A stretch of DNA of 64,000 bases from Tetracladium setigerum (lineage: Eukaryota > Ascomycota > Leotiomycetes > Helotiales), in contig PZJY01000002.1 of assembly GCA_031472005.1 (NCBI GenBank), positions 2,852,001 to 2,916,000 on the forward strand. The letters run 5' to 3'. The translations under genes and the position numbers were made by a program. Every line of letters begins with the position of its first letter. The stretch's first letter is position 1. The notes beneath the pieces are model-generated. The model saw nothing but the letters and a program-made list of their open reading frames with translations. It did not search any database and was not told where the DNA came from. Positions 1-10,572 of this stretch are shown here, piece by piece.

Positions 1-666
1 CTCATCGAGAAAGCCGTGTCTCTCCCTCCAAACACCGTCGTTCTAATCGAGGGTTCCATCCCTTCCTCACGACTGCTAGTCGCCGCAAGGCAATTGAAAG
101 CACTCTCTAGCCTGATAAGCGACTTTAGGATTTTTGTGCGGTTGTGGGGGCTGTTGGGGATATACCAGTGGGGCAAAGGCGCATGGAAATCCCAAGCAGA
201 CGGAGATGCTGTAGAGAGGAGGATTGTCAAAGCACAGGTTGTGGTGAATTTCTTCTTCCAGATACTGGAAAATGGAGCGTATCTATCGTCTAAAAGCGTA
301 ATGGAATGGAGTTCTGAGAAACAGAATAAAGCATGGCTATGGAGTTCTAGATTCTGGGCTGCGCATGTTGGGTTAGAGTTTTTGAGGCTGGGGAGGGTTT
401 TTGCAGTTAGGAGGGCTCAGAAGGGCAGTGAAGAGCAGAGGAGGGTGGATGGGCCAAAAGGAGATGTGTGGACTGATAGGGACGAGAAGGCTTGGTTTCA
501 GGAGTGGAAGAAAGAGGTGCTTGTTAATTCCGCTTGGGCTCCTTTGACGCTGCATTGGAGTGTTGATGGGGGTTTGATTAGTGACTTCTGGGTTGGGGTT
601 GCGGGCAGTGTAGCTGGCGTTGTGGGTGTTGGGAGACGTTGGAAGGCTGCCAGTGGTAGTTCGTGA
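1..666 (+). CDS. PEX11-family peroxisomal membrane protein, 5' partial
   Basis: The reading frame is open from base 1 to a TGA at 664-666, so the N-terminus lies outside the window; no ATG near the edge is needed. The 221 visible residues resemble fungal PEX11/PEX11C proteins, which tubulate and divide peroxisomes: a repeated Leu/Arg/Trp-rich amphipathic pattern (LISDFRIFVRLWGLLGIYQW), a central FFFQILENGAYL segment typical of the family, and a C-terminal hydrophobic Gly-rich stretch (WVGVAGSVAGVVGVG) that could be the membrane anchor. Family assignment is from recalled sequence pattern, not a search. Which paralogue (PEX11, PEX11B or PEX11C) cannot be decided without the N-terminus. Confidence 0.75.
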   Translation, partial: LIEKAVSLPPNTVVLIEGSIPSSRLLVAARQLKALSSLISDFRIFVRLWGLLGIYQWGKGAWKSQADGDAVERRIVKAQVVVNFFFQILENGAYLSSKSVMEWSSEKQNKAWLWSSRFWAAHVGLEFLRLGRVFAVRRAQKGSEEQRRVDGPKGDVWTDRDEKAWFQEWKKEVLVNSAWAPLTLHWSVDGGLISDFWVGVAGSVAGVVGVGRRWKAASGSS

Positions 667-1026
667 GCACCTGAAAGATATAGAGATACCCAGTTTCATG
701 GTTGTGTTATGATATTTGTTGTATATAAAAATAGCGGATCAAATTGTTACAGCTTTTGGAAGGACAACACCAAACGGACACACGTTATTCTGACATGACA
801 AGATAAAGCAAGAAACAGAGCAGGCCTGCCGCCAGAAGCAATGAGAAAATGGTAGTATTTGCAAACCAATAGAAGAGGGGCGCATCAATAGAGAATCTAA
901 CAAGAAATTCGAAATATCCAAACTTAAAGGAAAGACACATGTTAAGATTGGCGGTTTGCAGAGCTCATACTCCCCAAACCCAAACGTATCATATCAAAGA
1001 GAGGCCTCTTCTCCAGTCAAAAAGGC
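667..1026. other. Intergenic, 3' ends of two convergent genes
   Basis: AT-rich spacer between the PEX11 stop and the stop of the minus-strand BTB-like gene. It should hold both 3' UTRs. I see no further gene. Confidence 0.6.
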
Positions 1027-1988
1027 TCACAAACTCCTGTACTTATTATCATCCTTCGGCACAGGTATCAGCTCTAATAACCTCTTCATCTCCACCATCA
1101 GCTCTGGCCTTTCATCCACCAACACTATAAACTCCCTACAATGATCTACCAGCGTGAATGCAGCCTCATTCCCACCCGCGGCTAGAATTTGCTTCAACCA
1201 AGCCGTCAACCCACCATCAACCTTCGAACACATCAGAATCGTGGCAGTGACATTGGCCAGTTCTTGTATGGACTCAAAAACATGACTACTTTTCACTCGC
1301 TTCTTCAGTCTCGTCAGACTGTAATCAACCACACTCTTCGCGCCGACGTTGAACGCTAAGATATTCAGCGTAACCTCGTCAATCACCGAGTGATTCTCAT
1401 AGTAATTCTGATTGATGAATGTGATCATCAGATCTACAACGCGTTCCGGAATTTGCTCAACGCTCTTCTTTTCAAGATATTTAACGACATCGGCTTCGAA
1501 CTTGGGACTCTCGTGTAGATAGGATGTGCGGATGACTTTGGCTTTACCACGGAGAACAACATCTTTGGTGTCAAACTTGTAGCTACCTGAGCGCGAGGAA
1601 TGACAGGAACTGCTGTTCGTGATACAGTGGAGGTTGTTGGGGCGCCATGCGTCCGATTCGAGGGCGAGGATGTCGGCTCTGCCGAAACCTAGTCCTCGGT
1701 TGCAGTTGAGGGGGGAGAGTTGGTTATTTGCGTTCACGCCTGCGGCGACGAGTGAGACACCTGAGTTGCTAGTGGGGTAGCCGTGTTGCAATTGTAATAG
1801 GGCGTCGCTGTATTGTCGGACGTTGCTGAGAAGGACTGCATTGATAGGTCCGGCGCCAAACCATTTGTCCGCACGTATTCATGAGTGTTGGGTAAAGGTC
1901 CTCGATGAACGGGTTTGAGAGGACCGCGAAGGCTGTATGTTGGTATATCGTATCGAGGGTTTGACCGTGCTCCATAGGCTCTATTCAT
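1027..1988 (-). CDS. BTB/POZ-like protein of unknown function (frame break inside)
   Basis: ATG at 1988-1986, stop at 1029-1027. The first part reads in one frame (MNRAYGARSNPRYDIPTYS...), and from the G run at 1774-1777 onward a second frame is open to the stop. One extra base there gives a continuous protein of about 320 residues without introns. The N-terminal half is low complexity. The C-terminal half looks like a degenerate BTB fold: YKFDTKDVVLRGKAKVIRTS resembles the first strand pair and the 'HrsvL..rSpyF' helix, and VTLNILAFNVGAKSVVDYSL resembles the 'lyvlAdkydi..L...al' helices. BTB proteins in fungi often act as dimerisation or cullin-3 adaptor modules; no partner domain is visible. 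An intron cannot be excluded as the cause of the frame change. Confidence 0.55.
1774..1777. other. Probable missing base in a G run (frame break in BTB-like gene)
   Basis: Reading the minus strand, the upstream frame ends in a stop at 1736-1734 shortly after this CCCC run, while the downstream frame is open from before the run. A single added C joins ...YYNCNTATP to TSNSGVSLVAAG without any other change. Confidence 0.5.
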
Positions 1989-2666
1989 TTTTGTGCGAAA
2001 TTTCTGAGATGGGGAAGAGATATCTTCCAGGAAATATTTTGATTTTGAAAACAACGAGGTAAATACCCAAAATTTTACTTCTCGATGATAGGAGCGAGAC
2101 GTTGCTGAGAAGATGGAGAATGCCATATAAGATACATATAACTTCAGCACGAAGAGGCCAGAACTTCCCCCAAAATGCGCACGCAACAATGTCCAACTTT
2201 GGTGGGATATCCTTGTCACAGCATTTACTATGCGATGTAACTCACAAGCGACATCCGTATGATGTATCAAATTAACGTGTGAATGTTGTACTGGCTTGTT
2301 GCCATTGGTGTGGTCAGCCTGTGTCACAGTTCACGTGGAAGAGTACCTGAGAAGTAACACAACCAACACAGACGACACAGTCCAAAGCCAATCCCAGCCT
2401 AGTGACGAACCCGAATTGCATTGAAAAATCACGAATATACAGAGGTGTAGCAGCACTGTGTCCCGAATGACACTCCCTCTCCCGAGTACGGACCACTAAG
2501 AAAATCTCGCATGAACTCCAATCCTAGATGAACCATTATTTGCCGTCATTGTTGATCGATCATCGCACTGCAAACTTCGTACGACCTCGTAGTCTAGATC
2601 TCAACGGACCGGGCAAGACTTGGCGCGAGCGACGATGCACTATTCCATCCACTCGTCCTCAGCTCC
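1989..2666. other. Intergenic between two minus-strand genes
   Basis: Contains the promoter of the BTB-like gene and the 3' UTR of the Mpv17-family gene. Open frames here are short and have no protein-like composition. Confidence 0.5.
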
Positions 2667-3565
2667 TTAATATTTTGGTCCTCCATACCCCTCATCAGGC
2701 CTTCGGTTGTCATCATACTTCTTTCTCAAGGCTGTGAGACGCTTCTTCTTTGTGATCGAGTTGACATAAGTTCCGACGAAGAATGAGATGATGTTGAAGA
2801 ACGGAACCCAGGTGTGCTCGGGTAGGAACTTTTGCGCAAACGCAAGAGCAAGAGGGGATGTGACCCAGCTGACCTTCATGACCGACCAGAATCCGGCCTT
2901 CCAGGTTGCGTGAACCTGGTGGATGGTCTTCGCTCCTGCGATGATTGCCATCGAGATCAGGTACACGCTGTTCTGGATAGGGGCGATCTGGGAATTATAT
3001 AGTTAGCTACAATTAGGAAGCGCATAGACCAAACTTTGAGCACGTACCATCAAATTGCTAACGAGGATCTGAAGAACCTTTGCCTTTAAGCTTGTGCGGC
3101 CCGAGAAGATCTTTTGTAGTATACTGATTAAGACATGGCCGAGAGGTGCACTAATGAAAGCGCCGTACGCAGCCATCTTTGGTACTCGTGATGTGAAGTA
3201 ATGGCCATTCTTATTCCTGTCCTTCGCTATCCATGATGCGAGAAGTTCTTGGGTCGCCGATAGCGTGCCCGAGGTGAGCATCTTGGTTCGGAGAGGGTTT
3301 GTTTGGAGCTGCTTAAGATAGGCCTGTAGGACGCGGTTAGTAACATGACGAGAGACTACATCCATTTGCATCCTTCTGAGCGGTCACATACAGCCAAGTA
3401 CCCGGGTTTCCCAGCATCTAGCTTGCCGCCTGTCAATGCAGTGCCAATCTCATCAACCAGATCAGGTTGTTTGCCTCCTTTGATGTTGCTGATGGCAGCG
3501 GCAGCGGTCGCACCGGCCGCTCCGCCAGTTTGGAGGATCGTCTCCTTCTCGAACTTGACTGACAT
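2667..3565 (-). CDS. Mpv17/PMP22-family integral membrane protein
   Basis: Three exons on the minus strand: 3565-3392, 3323-3048 and 2987-2667, all joined in phase 0, giving 256 residues. Introns 3391-3324 (GTATGT...CAG) and 3047-2988 (GTACGT...CAG) are canonical. The start MSVKFEKETIL is the only ATG in frame before the conserved region. The protein fits the Mpv17/PMP22 family: an N-terminal Y-L-x-x-L-x-x-x-P-x-x-T-K segment (YLKQLQTNPLRTKM), then four hydrophobic stretches, and a C-terminal FWSVMKVSWVTSPLALAFAQ segment matching the family's 'W...P..q..nF..vP' region. Members sit in the peroxisomal or inner mitochondrial membrane; in filamentous fungi one paralogue (WSC) sorts Woronin bodies. 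This copy cannot be assigned to WSC or PMP22 from sequence alone. Confidence 0.85.
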
Positions 3566-5555
3566 GGTCGCGGAAAATATGTGTAGAGCTGTGTTTGGGA
3601 TCTGAAGAGGATGTAGGGTCAGCGAAGCTGTTTACAGGCGAGCAATGTTGATGTTGCTGGGAGAGGTGGCTGGCGCTCGCGAGCAATGTTTACGTGGAAG
3701 CCGAGGTCTCGCGATAAAATTGGGGTAAAGAGGAGGTGTCGCTGACGCGCCAACAACGCCAACTTAGCAAGGGCAAAACTGACCTGGATTGTTTTCCACG
3801 CGCTGGTTGCAATTGAAAGAAATTCCAGAGGCGTTGGTGATGTTTGGAGGTTGGGGGTTGATGTTGAGATTAAGATCAATGGGGGAGCTGGAGAAGGGAT
3901 CCGCACAGCACAGCGGCGCAACGGGATTCGCAGTTGCGTTGGGACTCAAAAAAGGCGGAGGACACCGAAGCTGGAACACAGCAGGAGAGAATACGGATAT
4001 GGTCCAAGCTTGCCCAGCAACGAAGAACGACCTGCCTTTGACGACACTTCTCTCTTGGTTTTGGAGACGATGTTGTTATCCGTTAACGTCTCTCAATGAG
4101 CATGAGAGAATTGCCTTTCAACGCACTTGTCTTTATTTCAACGGCGGCCAGATACAACGCCTGCAATTGAAGCATCTCCGGATCTTGTTGATGGCATTGG
4201 GTCCGTCTTGGCAGTGACAATTTTCCGTCCCCACGATTGTGCCGGAGAGAAAGGCGATATGTAATTCCTTCCACCGTAAATCTGGTTATAGGCTGGGGTA
4301 CTGTACCATCCCCACGGGCATGAAGCTTCTTCCATATTTCTATGCGTTGTGGGCTGCAAGCAAGAGCTTTGCCGAGGAGGCTTGTTGCGGGTCAAGTAGG
4401 TAATCTTACGATGGCACATGAGGTATTGGTACCTACCAGATGAAGGAAGGGTGGTGGAACTTTTCTAAGGATTTATACGCGTATGACAATTGGCATATAT
4501 CTATGTGAGTTATACCGCATAGGTTTGTGTCTTGTTTCGTTGCATTGCGTGCACTATGGAGAGAGAGTGGGATATAGTACATGAGGTGAGGCCCACACAA
4601 CTCCTGACAGACCTTCCTGACGAGACTAGATTATTACAAATGAGGGAAACCATCTACCAAATCCGATTCAGATTTTCCGAATTGTTCAGCTCAAGATTCC
4701 CATAAAATGCAGACAATACGAGAAGACATGTTCAGGCAACTACGACTGTGCGCATTGAGGATTGTTGACGCTTTCGTCGAAAGACAGGATGCGTCTTGAG
4801 CTGCGATTGTTGGAGAGCCTCAAATGCTAAAACTTTATTCTATTTGATTGTTAAAAAGATACTGTTTATCAATAGAAATATGACTGATGAAACTTTCCTT
4901 GCCCACTCAAGTCATGTCTTCGGTAGGATATTGATGTTCGAAGACAACTGCAAGAAACAAAGAGCTGATATCAAATAGCAAACGCAGCCAAACTCGACAA
5001 ACCTCTAGATCTATATGACAGTACGAACTTGAAGTTATGTAAGAAGATAAGGCTCGGGTCCTGTCTATCTTCTGGTGATCGTCTTGCTTTATCAAGGAAC
5101 CAACATATTCACCACCAAGTTGATCAATGGACCTGGACGCTTTTATGGCAACGAAAGTTTAACTGAGCCGAGTTGAGTTGTCTGTTAAAATCAAATTAGT
5201 AACGAAGATATGTTTTCACATCAGAAGCTATACCTACTAGCCGCATGTCTGCAGGTGAAAGTGGTGTTTGGGAGTTTTCGAGGACTAGCGCCGCTCGCTT
5301 AAATTTCAATATTGAGTCGATCATCACCTAACCAACGTCGCGAGACCAGCGCGATTTTTCACCAATTCACCTCTTCTCAGTCAAACTAGTAGCCCAAAGA
5401 AAGACGCACGCGCCAAGTTACTTTCTTGTCTATAACTCACTTTGAGCCACTACTTCGACACGAGTCCCGCGACCATTCTAGACTTTGCATCTCCAGACAC
5501 TCCGCCAGCAACTTCACCACAAGTCGACTCAACCACTGTCAGTGAACCTCTAACA
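3566..5555. other. Long intergenic region, divergent promoters
   Basis: Nearly 2 kb between the Mpv17-family gene and the Cys-rich gene, transcribed away from each other. Overlapping short ORFs on both strands near 3.6-4.4 kb do not resemble proteins and do not join through plausible introns. I see no gene here. Confidence 0.5.
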
Positions 5556-7456
5556 ATGTATACCCATCCAACTATCTCACGTCGTTCCACCATCTCGACG
5601 GTTCGACCTCTTCCACCACCTCCCACCCCTCTTCGCCGAGTCTCGGTGAAGCCAGGAACATGCACCCACATGAGCGTAACGCGTCTCTACACCGATAACT
5701 TCCCATGCATGCTCTGTGGTCGCTTCGGTTCGATGGGATGGGTTTTCAGATGTATTCAAGATCGAGAACATCTAATTGAGCACGATTTGAAATACGGCAC
5801 TCACGTAGGTGTCATTTCTTCCTTAATATTCAAAACACTCATTTACTGGCCATCACAACAGGATAGAATGGATGCTCTCTCTACTCTGCTGGAGACATCA
5901 AATGATCCCAAAAAGAAAAGTGCGGCAGCCCGAGAATCACCCCTTTCCCTCCTTGACGAAATCACTGAAGAGCAATGGACGACCTACTCACCCGCTCAAA
6001 TCGGCGTCCTTCTCCGACAGAGAAGTAACGTAAGTCGCTTCCCTTTCCAACTCTTCACAAAGATCCACTAACAAAAAATTCTTCTCGCCAGCTCCAAGAA
6101 GTTCTCGCAACGACCAGTAACCTTCACGCTCAAAAGCTCCTCAAGCAATCCGCAGCAGCTGACCCCTTCACCTCGACCACACCCTTCAAACCGACCAATC
6201 CTTTTAAACCAACCAACTCCTTTACCTCAACCAACAGCAGCAGCAGCGGCCACTCCTCCTCTGCTCTCTCCCAATTTCCTCTCCACGCCTCATTGATAAA
6301 GCCCTGGGTCCCTCTCAAAGAATGTCAACTCAGATGCTGCGCCGCTTGCCGACCCAGTTTCCGCGAAAAGAGCTACCTCGGTCTCGACGCCATCATGAAT
6401 GGTGATGTACCAGCTACAGTATCTCAGGGGTTTGGATTTCATTTGAAAGGAAGTCGACCGGTTGCTGATGTTGAGTTGGTGAGGAATCTTGGGCTGAGAC
6501 CGAATCCTGAGATTGTGAGTCTTATTCTTTATGTTCCATCTAAAAAGAATGTGAAGAAATTGAGCTGACAATATGAATACAAAGCGCCCGCGCTTTGGCT
6601 CTGTACCATCATCCCCAAGCAGCTGGTCTACAACGTCATCGTCGTCAAGTGTCTCTCTTTCTATCGCATCACCCTCACCAAAATCCCTTCGTCACGGCAC
6701 TGCGACTGCAAACCTCAATTACACAACTCCTGGGTTCGGTCTTGGCATTCTTGATCCCGAAGACAATTCTGCAACTTCGACGGTCACGAATTCATTTTCG
6801 TCGATCGATAGTCTCATTTTCAATGCCGACAACGCTGCTGCTGCTGGAATTCCTCTTATTCGAGTTTCTCCTCATAGTGATGATATCGTCAAGGATCAGC
6901 ATGCAGATATGAATGAAATTGTGAGCTTGAAAGGCAAAGAATCAGAGATCTTAACACACACATTTCCAGAAATCCATCAAAACCACCCCTCCACCAACAA
7001 GAATCAGATCTCCTACCCAAGTGGAACAGCAACCCGCGATTTCGCATTCCCATCTCCCTCTTTGCAAACCTCCATGTCAAAAACCCAAACCGTCGCAACT
7101 CTATCCCCCCATCCATCACTCCATCAAATCAGAGCCATGATACAACGTTCAATGGCATCCGCTCAAGATTCCGCATCCGTTCGAGACTTCCACGGACAGT
7201 GTCGATTTCATCGGCGTCAATAGGACAAACATCAACGTCAAGTTCGTCTCAAGATCGTGAGGCACAATCACCGTCGACATCGAATCTCAAAATCAAGATT
7301 AAATCTAGAAAGACGGATTCGCTTGCTACTGATGGAGATGGAGATAGAGACAGCATCGGTGCGTGTGCGGATAGCATCAGTTCTTCCTATGGGAAGGTGG
7401 CTACTACGAGCAAAACAGATCACAAGGTCAGAAATGAGAATGATAATGATAAATAG
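5556..7456 (+). CDS. Cys-rich conserved fungal protein of unknown function (frame break inside)
   Basis: Exons 5556-5804, 5862-6029, 6092-6514 and 6585-7456, with introns 5805-5861, 6030-6091 and 6515-6584 (GTAGGT/GTAAGT/GTGAGT ... AG), all phase 0. The frame is open upstream from 5436 without an ATG, so a further 5' exon is possible. With one base added at the C run 7105-7110 the protein is about 570 residues. Two Cys/His clusters stand out: CTHMSVTRLYTDNFPCMLCG near residues 35-60 and ECQLRCCAACRPSF near 210, each with paired Cys that could bind zinc. Between and after them the chain is Ser/Thr/Pro-rich, and the C-terminal 150 residues are polar and basic. I do not recognise the family; a zinc-stabilised regulatory or scaffold protein is only a guess. 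Confidence 0.6.
7105..7110. other. Probable missing base in a C run (frame break in Cys-rich gene)
   Basis: The last-exon frame runs open to 7223 but turns abruptly into an unrelated tail. Adding one C here continues as TLSPPSITPSNQSHDTTFNG and on into the Ser-rich frame that ends at 7456. Confidence 0.45.
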
Positions 7457-8162
7457 CAGCGGGGATGCAGCGATTCGCTCTAGCTCTGAATTTGAGGGCG
7501 AGGAGAAAGCAAAGGTCTGAGGGAAGAAGCCTACTTATTTGTTGTTGTCAGTGGTACTTGAACATCTGGGATAGCGGGTTATGAGAGCTTACGAAGAAGG
7601 GTACGGATGTGTTTGGTCTATTTTCTCTCTCTCTCTCTCTCTGATTTGCGAATTGTTTACTCTTGCGGATTGATACCCACCTCCTTTAGCTTCAGCATCT
7701 GCGTACAGAAGGAAGGAGCAAAAATTGTTTTGATTTTGTGATCAGCGAAAGATGTCTAGATAGATACCCCTCTACTTGCGATGATAATAGCGCAGAATCT
7801 TTTTTACGACAAAAGAAAGAATACCTAGAGAGCTTTCCAAAAATGCGAGATCGCTATGACACGAAGAACAGAACACAAAAAACTAAACTAGAAAACAATG
7901 ATACTTAATCACAAATTTACCATCTCAATGGAAGCATGACTGACTGAATTCATGGATTTTGAAAAGAACAAAAAAGTCTTCGTCATCATTACATTTACAG
8001 TATCATAAACTCATAAAGGCGTTAGACCCAAACTAGCTAGCCAGCTAAAAAGACGGACGGCAGGCATTTTCACGTATGCTCATTTTCCCCTCTCCCACTC
8101 CTGCCCACTTCCCTTATCAGACGATTATTATTATCTCGTTTCATCCTGTACCTCGTCCGCTC
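7457..8162. other. Intergenic, 3' ends of convergent genes
   Basis: AT-rich convergent spacer with a (CT)n tract at about 7624-7642. Nothing else is supported. Confidence 0.5.
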
Positions 8163-9431
8163 TCAGGAAAGTGACAGTTCACCAATCGCCCTCCTGGTAT
8201 CCTTCTCCTTCCTCCTAGCCAAAAGAGCCTTAAATGCGCCCAAACTCTTGTCCAACGCATCTTCATCCTTCGCACAAAACTTGTAGCTCTTCTCCTCGGT
8301 GATGATTTGCAGGCAGTGACCCTTGCTCTTGCTCAGGGGATCGATCTCCACCGCGTTGATTACTGATGATAGGGGAATGATCAGGTGAGGTGAGTATTCT
8401 GCATCGTTTTTATAGAGCGTGATCGTCCTGGCACGGATGACGACCCAGAGGTCTTTCCATTGGCGTACACCGCGGATAGATTTTAGGAGGAGGAGATGTC
8501 CTTGCCATACTACACGCTCGGGGTCTTGTTCTACGCTCATTTCGCTAACGTTGCGCCCAACGAAGGGTCGTGAGGAGGGGGATTTGACGGCAAGCGGCTC
8601 TTCTGGTATGGAAACCGTGGACATGCCTCTCTTTCGAGTTTCTGAGTCTGAGAGGTCCGAGACTTCATTGCCTGAGTATTCGATTGTGTGGGATGGTCTT
8701 CGAGTAGCGTTGGGATCGAAGGGTTTCGTCTGAATTGCTCTCGATATGGGATCGCTAGGTTCAGGAGAGCTGGACCCTAGTCTGTCATCATGTAGCCGTT
8801 GCTCTTCTTGTATTTTCATCGCACGTTCAAATCCTCCGTATGATCCTGCTACTTGCGCTGTTGGGCTGGCGAGCATCATCTCCTCTTCCTCCTCCTCGAT
8901 TCGTGCCTCCCTCCTTATCAGATCCAGCCATTCCTGCGCATGCTGCTGCGAACTAGCTTCTAGATGGTAATTCCGCGATGGGCTGAAAAGCCCAAATAGA
9001 TTCTGGCGCTTTTGTTTAGGGTCCTTCAAAAATGTAACAGCGGTGAGGTCTGAGAGTTGGATTTTATGGCGCAGTTTGCCTTCGTTGGCATCTTTGTAAA
9101 TGGAGAGGGTGTTCGGTCGCAGAACGAGGTAGATGGGTTTCCATGCCTGTGATTGGGAGTTAGTTGCATTCATCGTGGAGATACCAAGGAGAGATACCTT
9201 GGTCTTTCGTGTGCGCTTCTGCACGTAACCACTCTTCAACACCCGATCAAACTCGAAGCTTCCGTTCTGATTGACGGGCGAAAAGGTGTCAACGTTGAGA
9301 TGTGAGTTGCGCATTCTTCCTGACGAGCTCGGCGGCTGGAGGACAGGAGCTGGAATTTCAAGCGGTCCTGTTGTTCGCACTGGGATTTTGCGAGGTTGGG
9401 AAAGCTCTGGTTCTTGTTGTACTTCGGCCAT
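8163..9431 (-). CDS. Double PH-domain protein, OPY1-like
   Basis: Exons 9431-9198 and 9146-8163 with a 51-nt intron 9197-9147 (GTATCT, CTAAC branch, CACAG). The intron is a multiple of three without a stop, so it hides in an open frame, but removing it restores the first PH domain. I chose ATG 9431 (MAEVQQEPEL), because upstream residues in the same open frame look like 5' UTR. The 405-residue product has PH domain 1 at about 63-165 (VLKSGYVQKRTRKTK / AWKPIYLVLRPNTLSIYK), an acidic coiled segment EEEEEEM, a disordered Ser/Pro linker, and PH domain 2 at about 295-392 (VVWQGHLLLLKS ... WKDLWVVIRARTITLY). Two PH domains in a protein of about 330-400 residues is the architecture of yeast Opy1, a phosphoinositide sensor at the plasma membrane. 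Orthology is inferred from architecture. Confidence 0.8.
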   Translation of the reverse strand: MAEVQQEPELSQPRKIPVRTTGPLEIPAPVLQPPSSSGRMRNSHLNVDTFSPVNQNGSFEFDRVLKSGYVQKRTRKTKVSLLGISTMNATNSQSQAWKPIYLVLRPNTLSIYKDANEGKLRHKIQLSDLTAVTFLKDPKQKRQNLFGLFSPSRNYHLEASSQQHAQEWLDLIRREARIEEEEEEMMLASPTAQVAGSYGGFERAMKIQEEQRLHDDRLGSSSPEPSDPISRAIQTKPFDPNATRRPSHTIEYSGNEVSDLSDSETRKRGMSTVSIPEEPLAVKSPSSRPFVGRNVSEMSVEQDPERVVWQGHLLLLKSIRGVRQWKDLWVVIRARTITLYKNDAEYSPHLIIPLSSVINAVEIDPLSKSKGHCLQIITEEKSYKFCAKDEDALDKSLGAFKALLARRKEKDTRRAIGELSLS

Positions 9432-10572
9432 GCTGACTGACGGTGTTGATACTGCTCTCACGACTTGACTGTTGAGAAGGAGGTTTGGGAGTAAGCTTGC
9501 TTCTCCGCAATTGCTATTATGGTAGTGTACTTCGTACAGTGGGCAGATAGCGCGTGGCGTAGGTATGGTTTGTGTCGAATGGGACTCGAAGCTTCCTTGC
9601 ACCGAATAATGAAGCTCGATTTCAAGCCACCCAGATTGCCCGATTGCCCTGGAAGCACTCCGTCCGTGGTGTGGGTAGGGGAGAAGGCGCCGCCTGTACG
9701 GAGTGCGTGAGTGTGTGTGGAAAGCTGGCGTTGTCACACAACAACGGGATGACTGAGACGATGGATGAATAGATGATGATACTGTTGATAGGTACTGTAC
9801 TGCAAGAATGAAGAGGAGCGAATTCCACCACCTCCAACAACACGCAAAAAGGAGAGGAAGATGGCCGTCTCTTTAATCAAGTACACCGTACGGAATTCTC
9901 CCGTGGTGCAAGTCTTGGGAGGGAGTTTGATCGGCGAAGCTTAAAAGATTAAATGAGGCCGTGGCCGTGTCTTGGACCAGGTCTGGAACAGTGAAATCGG
10001 ATGAAACTGTTCTGAGGGAGTCGTGACAGCCAACCCTTCCGCAGCGACGCGACGGATATCAGAAAGAGCCGTGTTTCTGTTTGTGTCTGTTGAATGGCGA
10101 GAATGGGTACGGAGGAAACAAGCATTTGTTTGGGTCTGGACAGGAGAGTGTCTTCTTCTTAACTATCTATCACTGCCTGTTCTGCTTACCAGAATAGCAT
10201 GAAAGGGATATTTCCGTCTGTCCAGTGGGTTGGAGTCAAGTGATCTCACTGATTCATCCATCCACCCCGTGATTGATAATTGTTGTTGTTGTTTTTGTTA
10301 TTATTTTGCTGTTCTTATTATGAATGTAAGATCTTACTTTTGGCCTATTTGGGTTGATCCCACGGTCTGGAATGCTGGAGATGTTTCATGTGCACAGTAC
10401 TTGAGTCGTCACGTGGATATTCTTGGCCGCTTGGTGGGGTTGGCCGTGACTGTCTTCCGTCGTGAAATATTCAGGCCCGACATCATCTTTTCTGCACAAC
10501 TGCGCTCTCTCTTTCACAATACCCTTTCCCCCCAACCTGATTAGATCCTAGAATTTTAAAAACACCTTCATT
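9432..10572. other. Divergent promoter region OPY1-like / EFL1
   Basis: About 1.1 kb between two divergently transcribed genes. It holds no ORF with protein-like composition. Presumably both promoters and 5' leaders lie here. Confidence 0.5.

Noticed and set aside
6921..6969. 49-nt GTGAGC...CCAG intron in the Cys-rich gene
   Set aside because: It looks canonical, but splicing leads to an early stop at 7140, while the unspliced frame stays protein-like. RNA evidence could overturn this.
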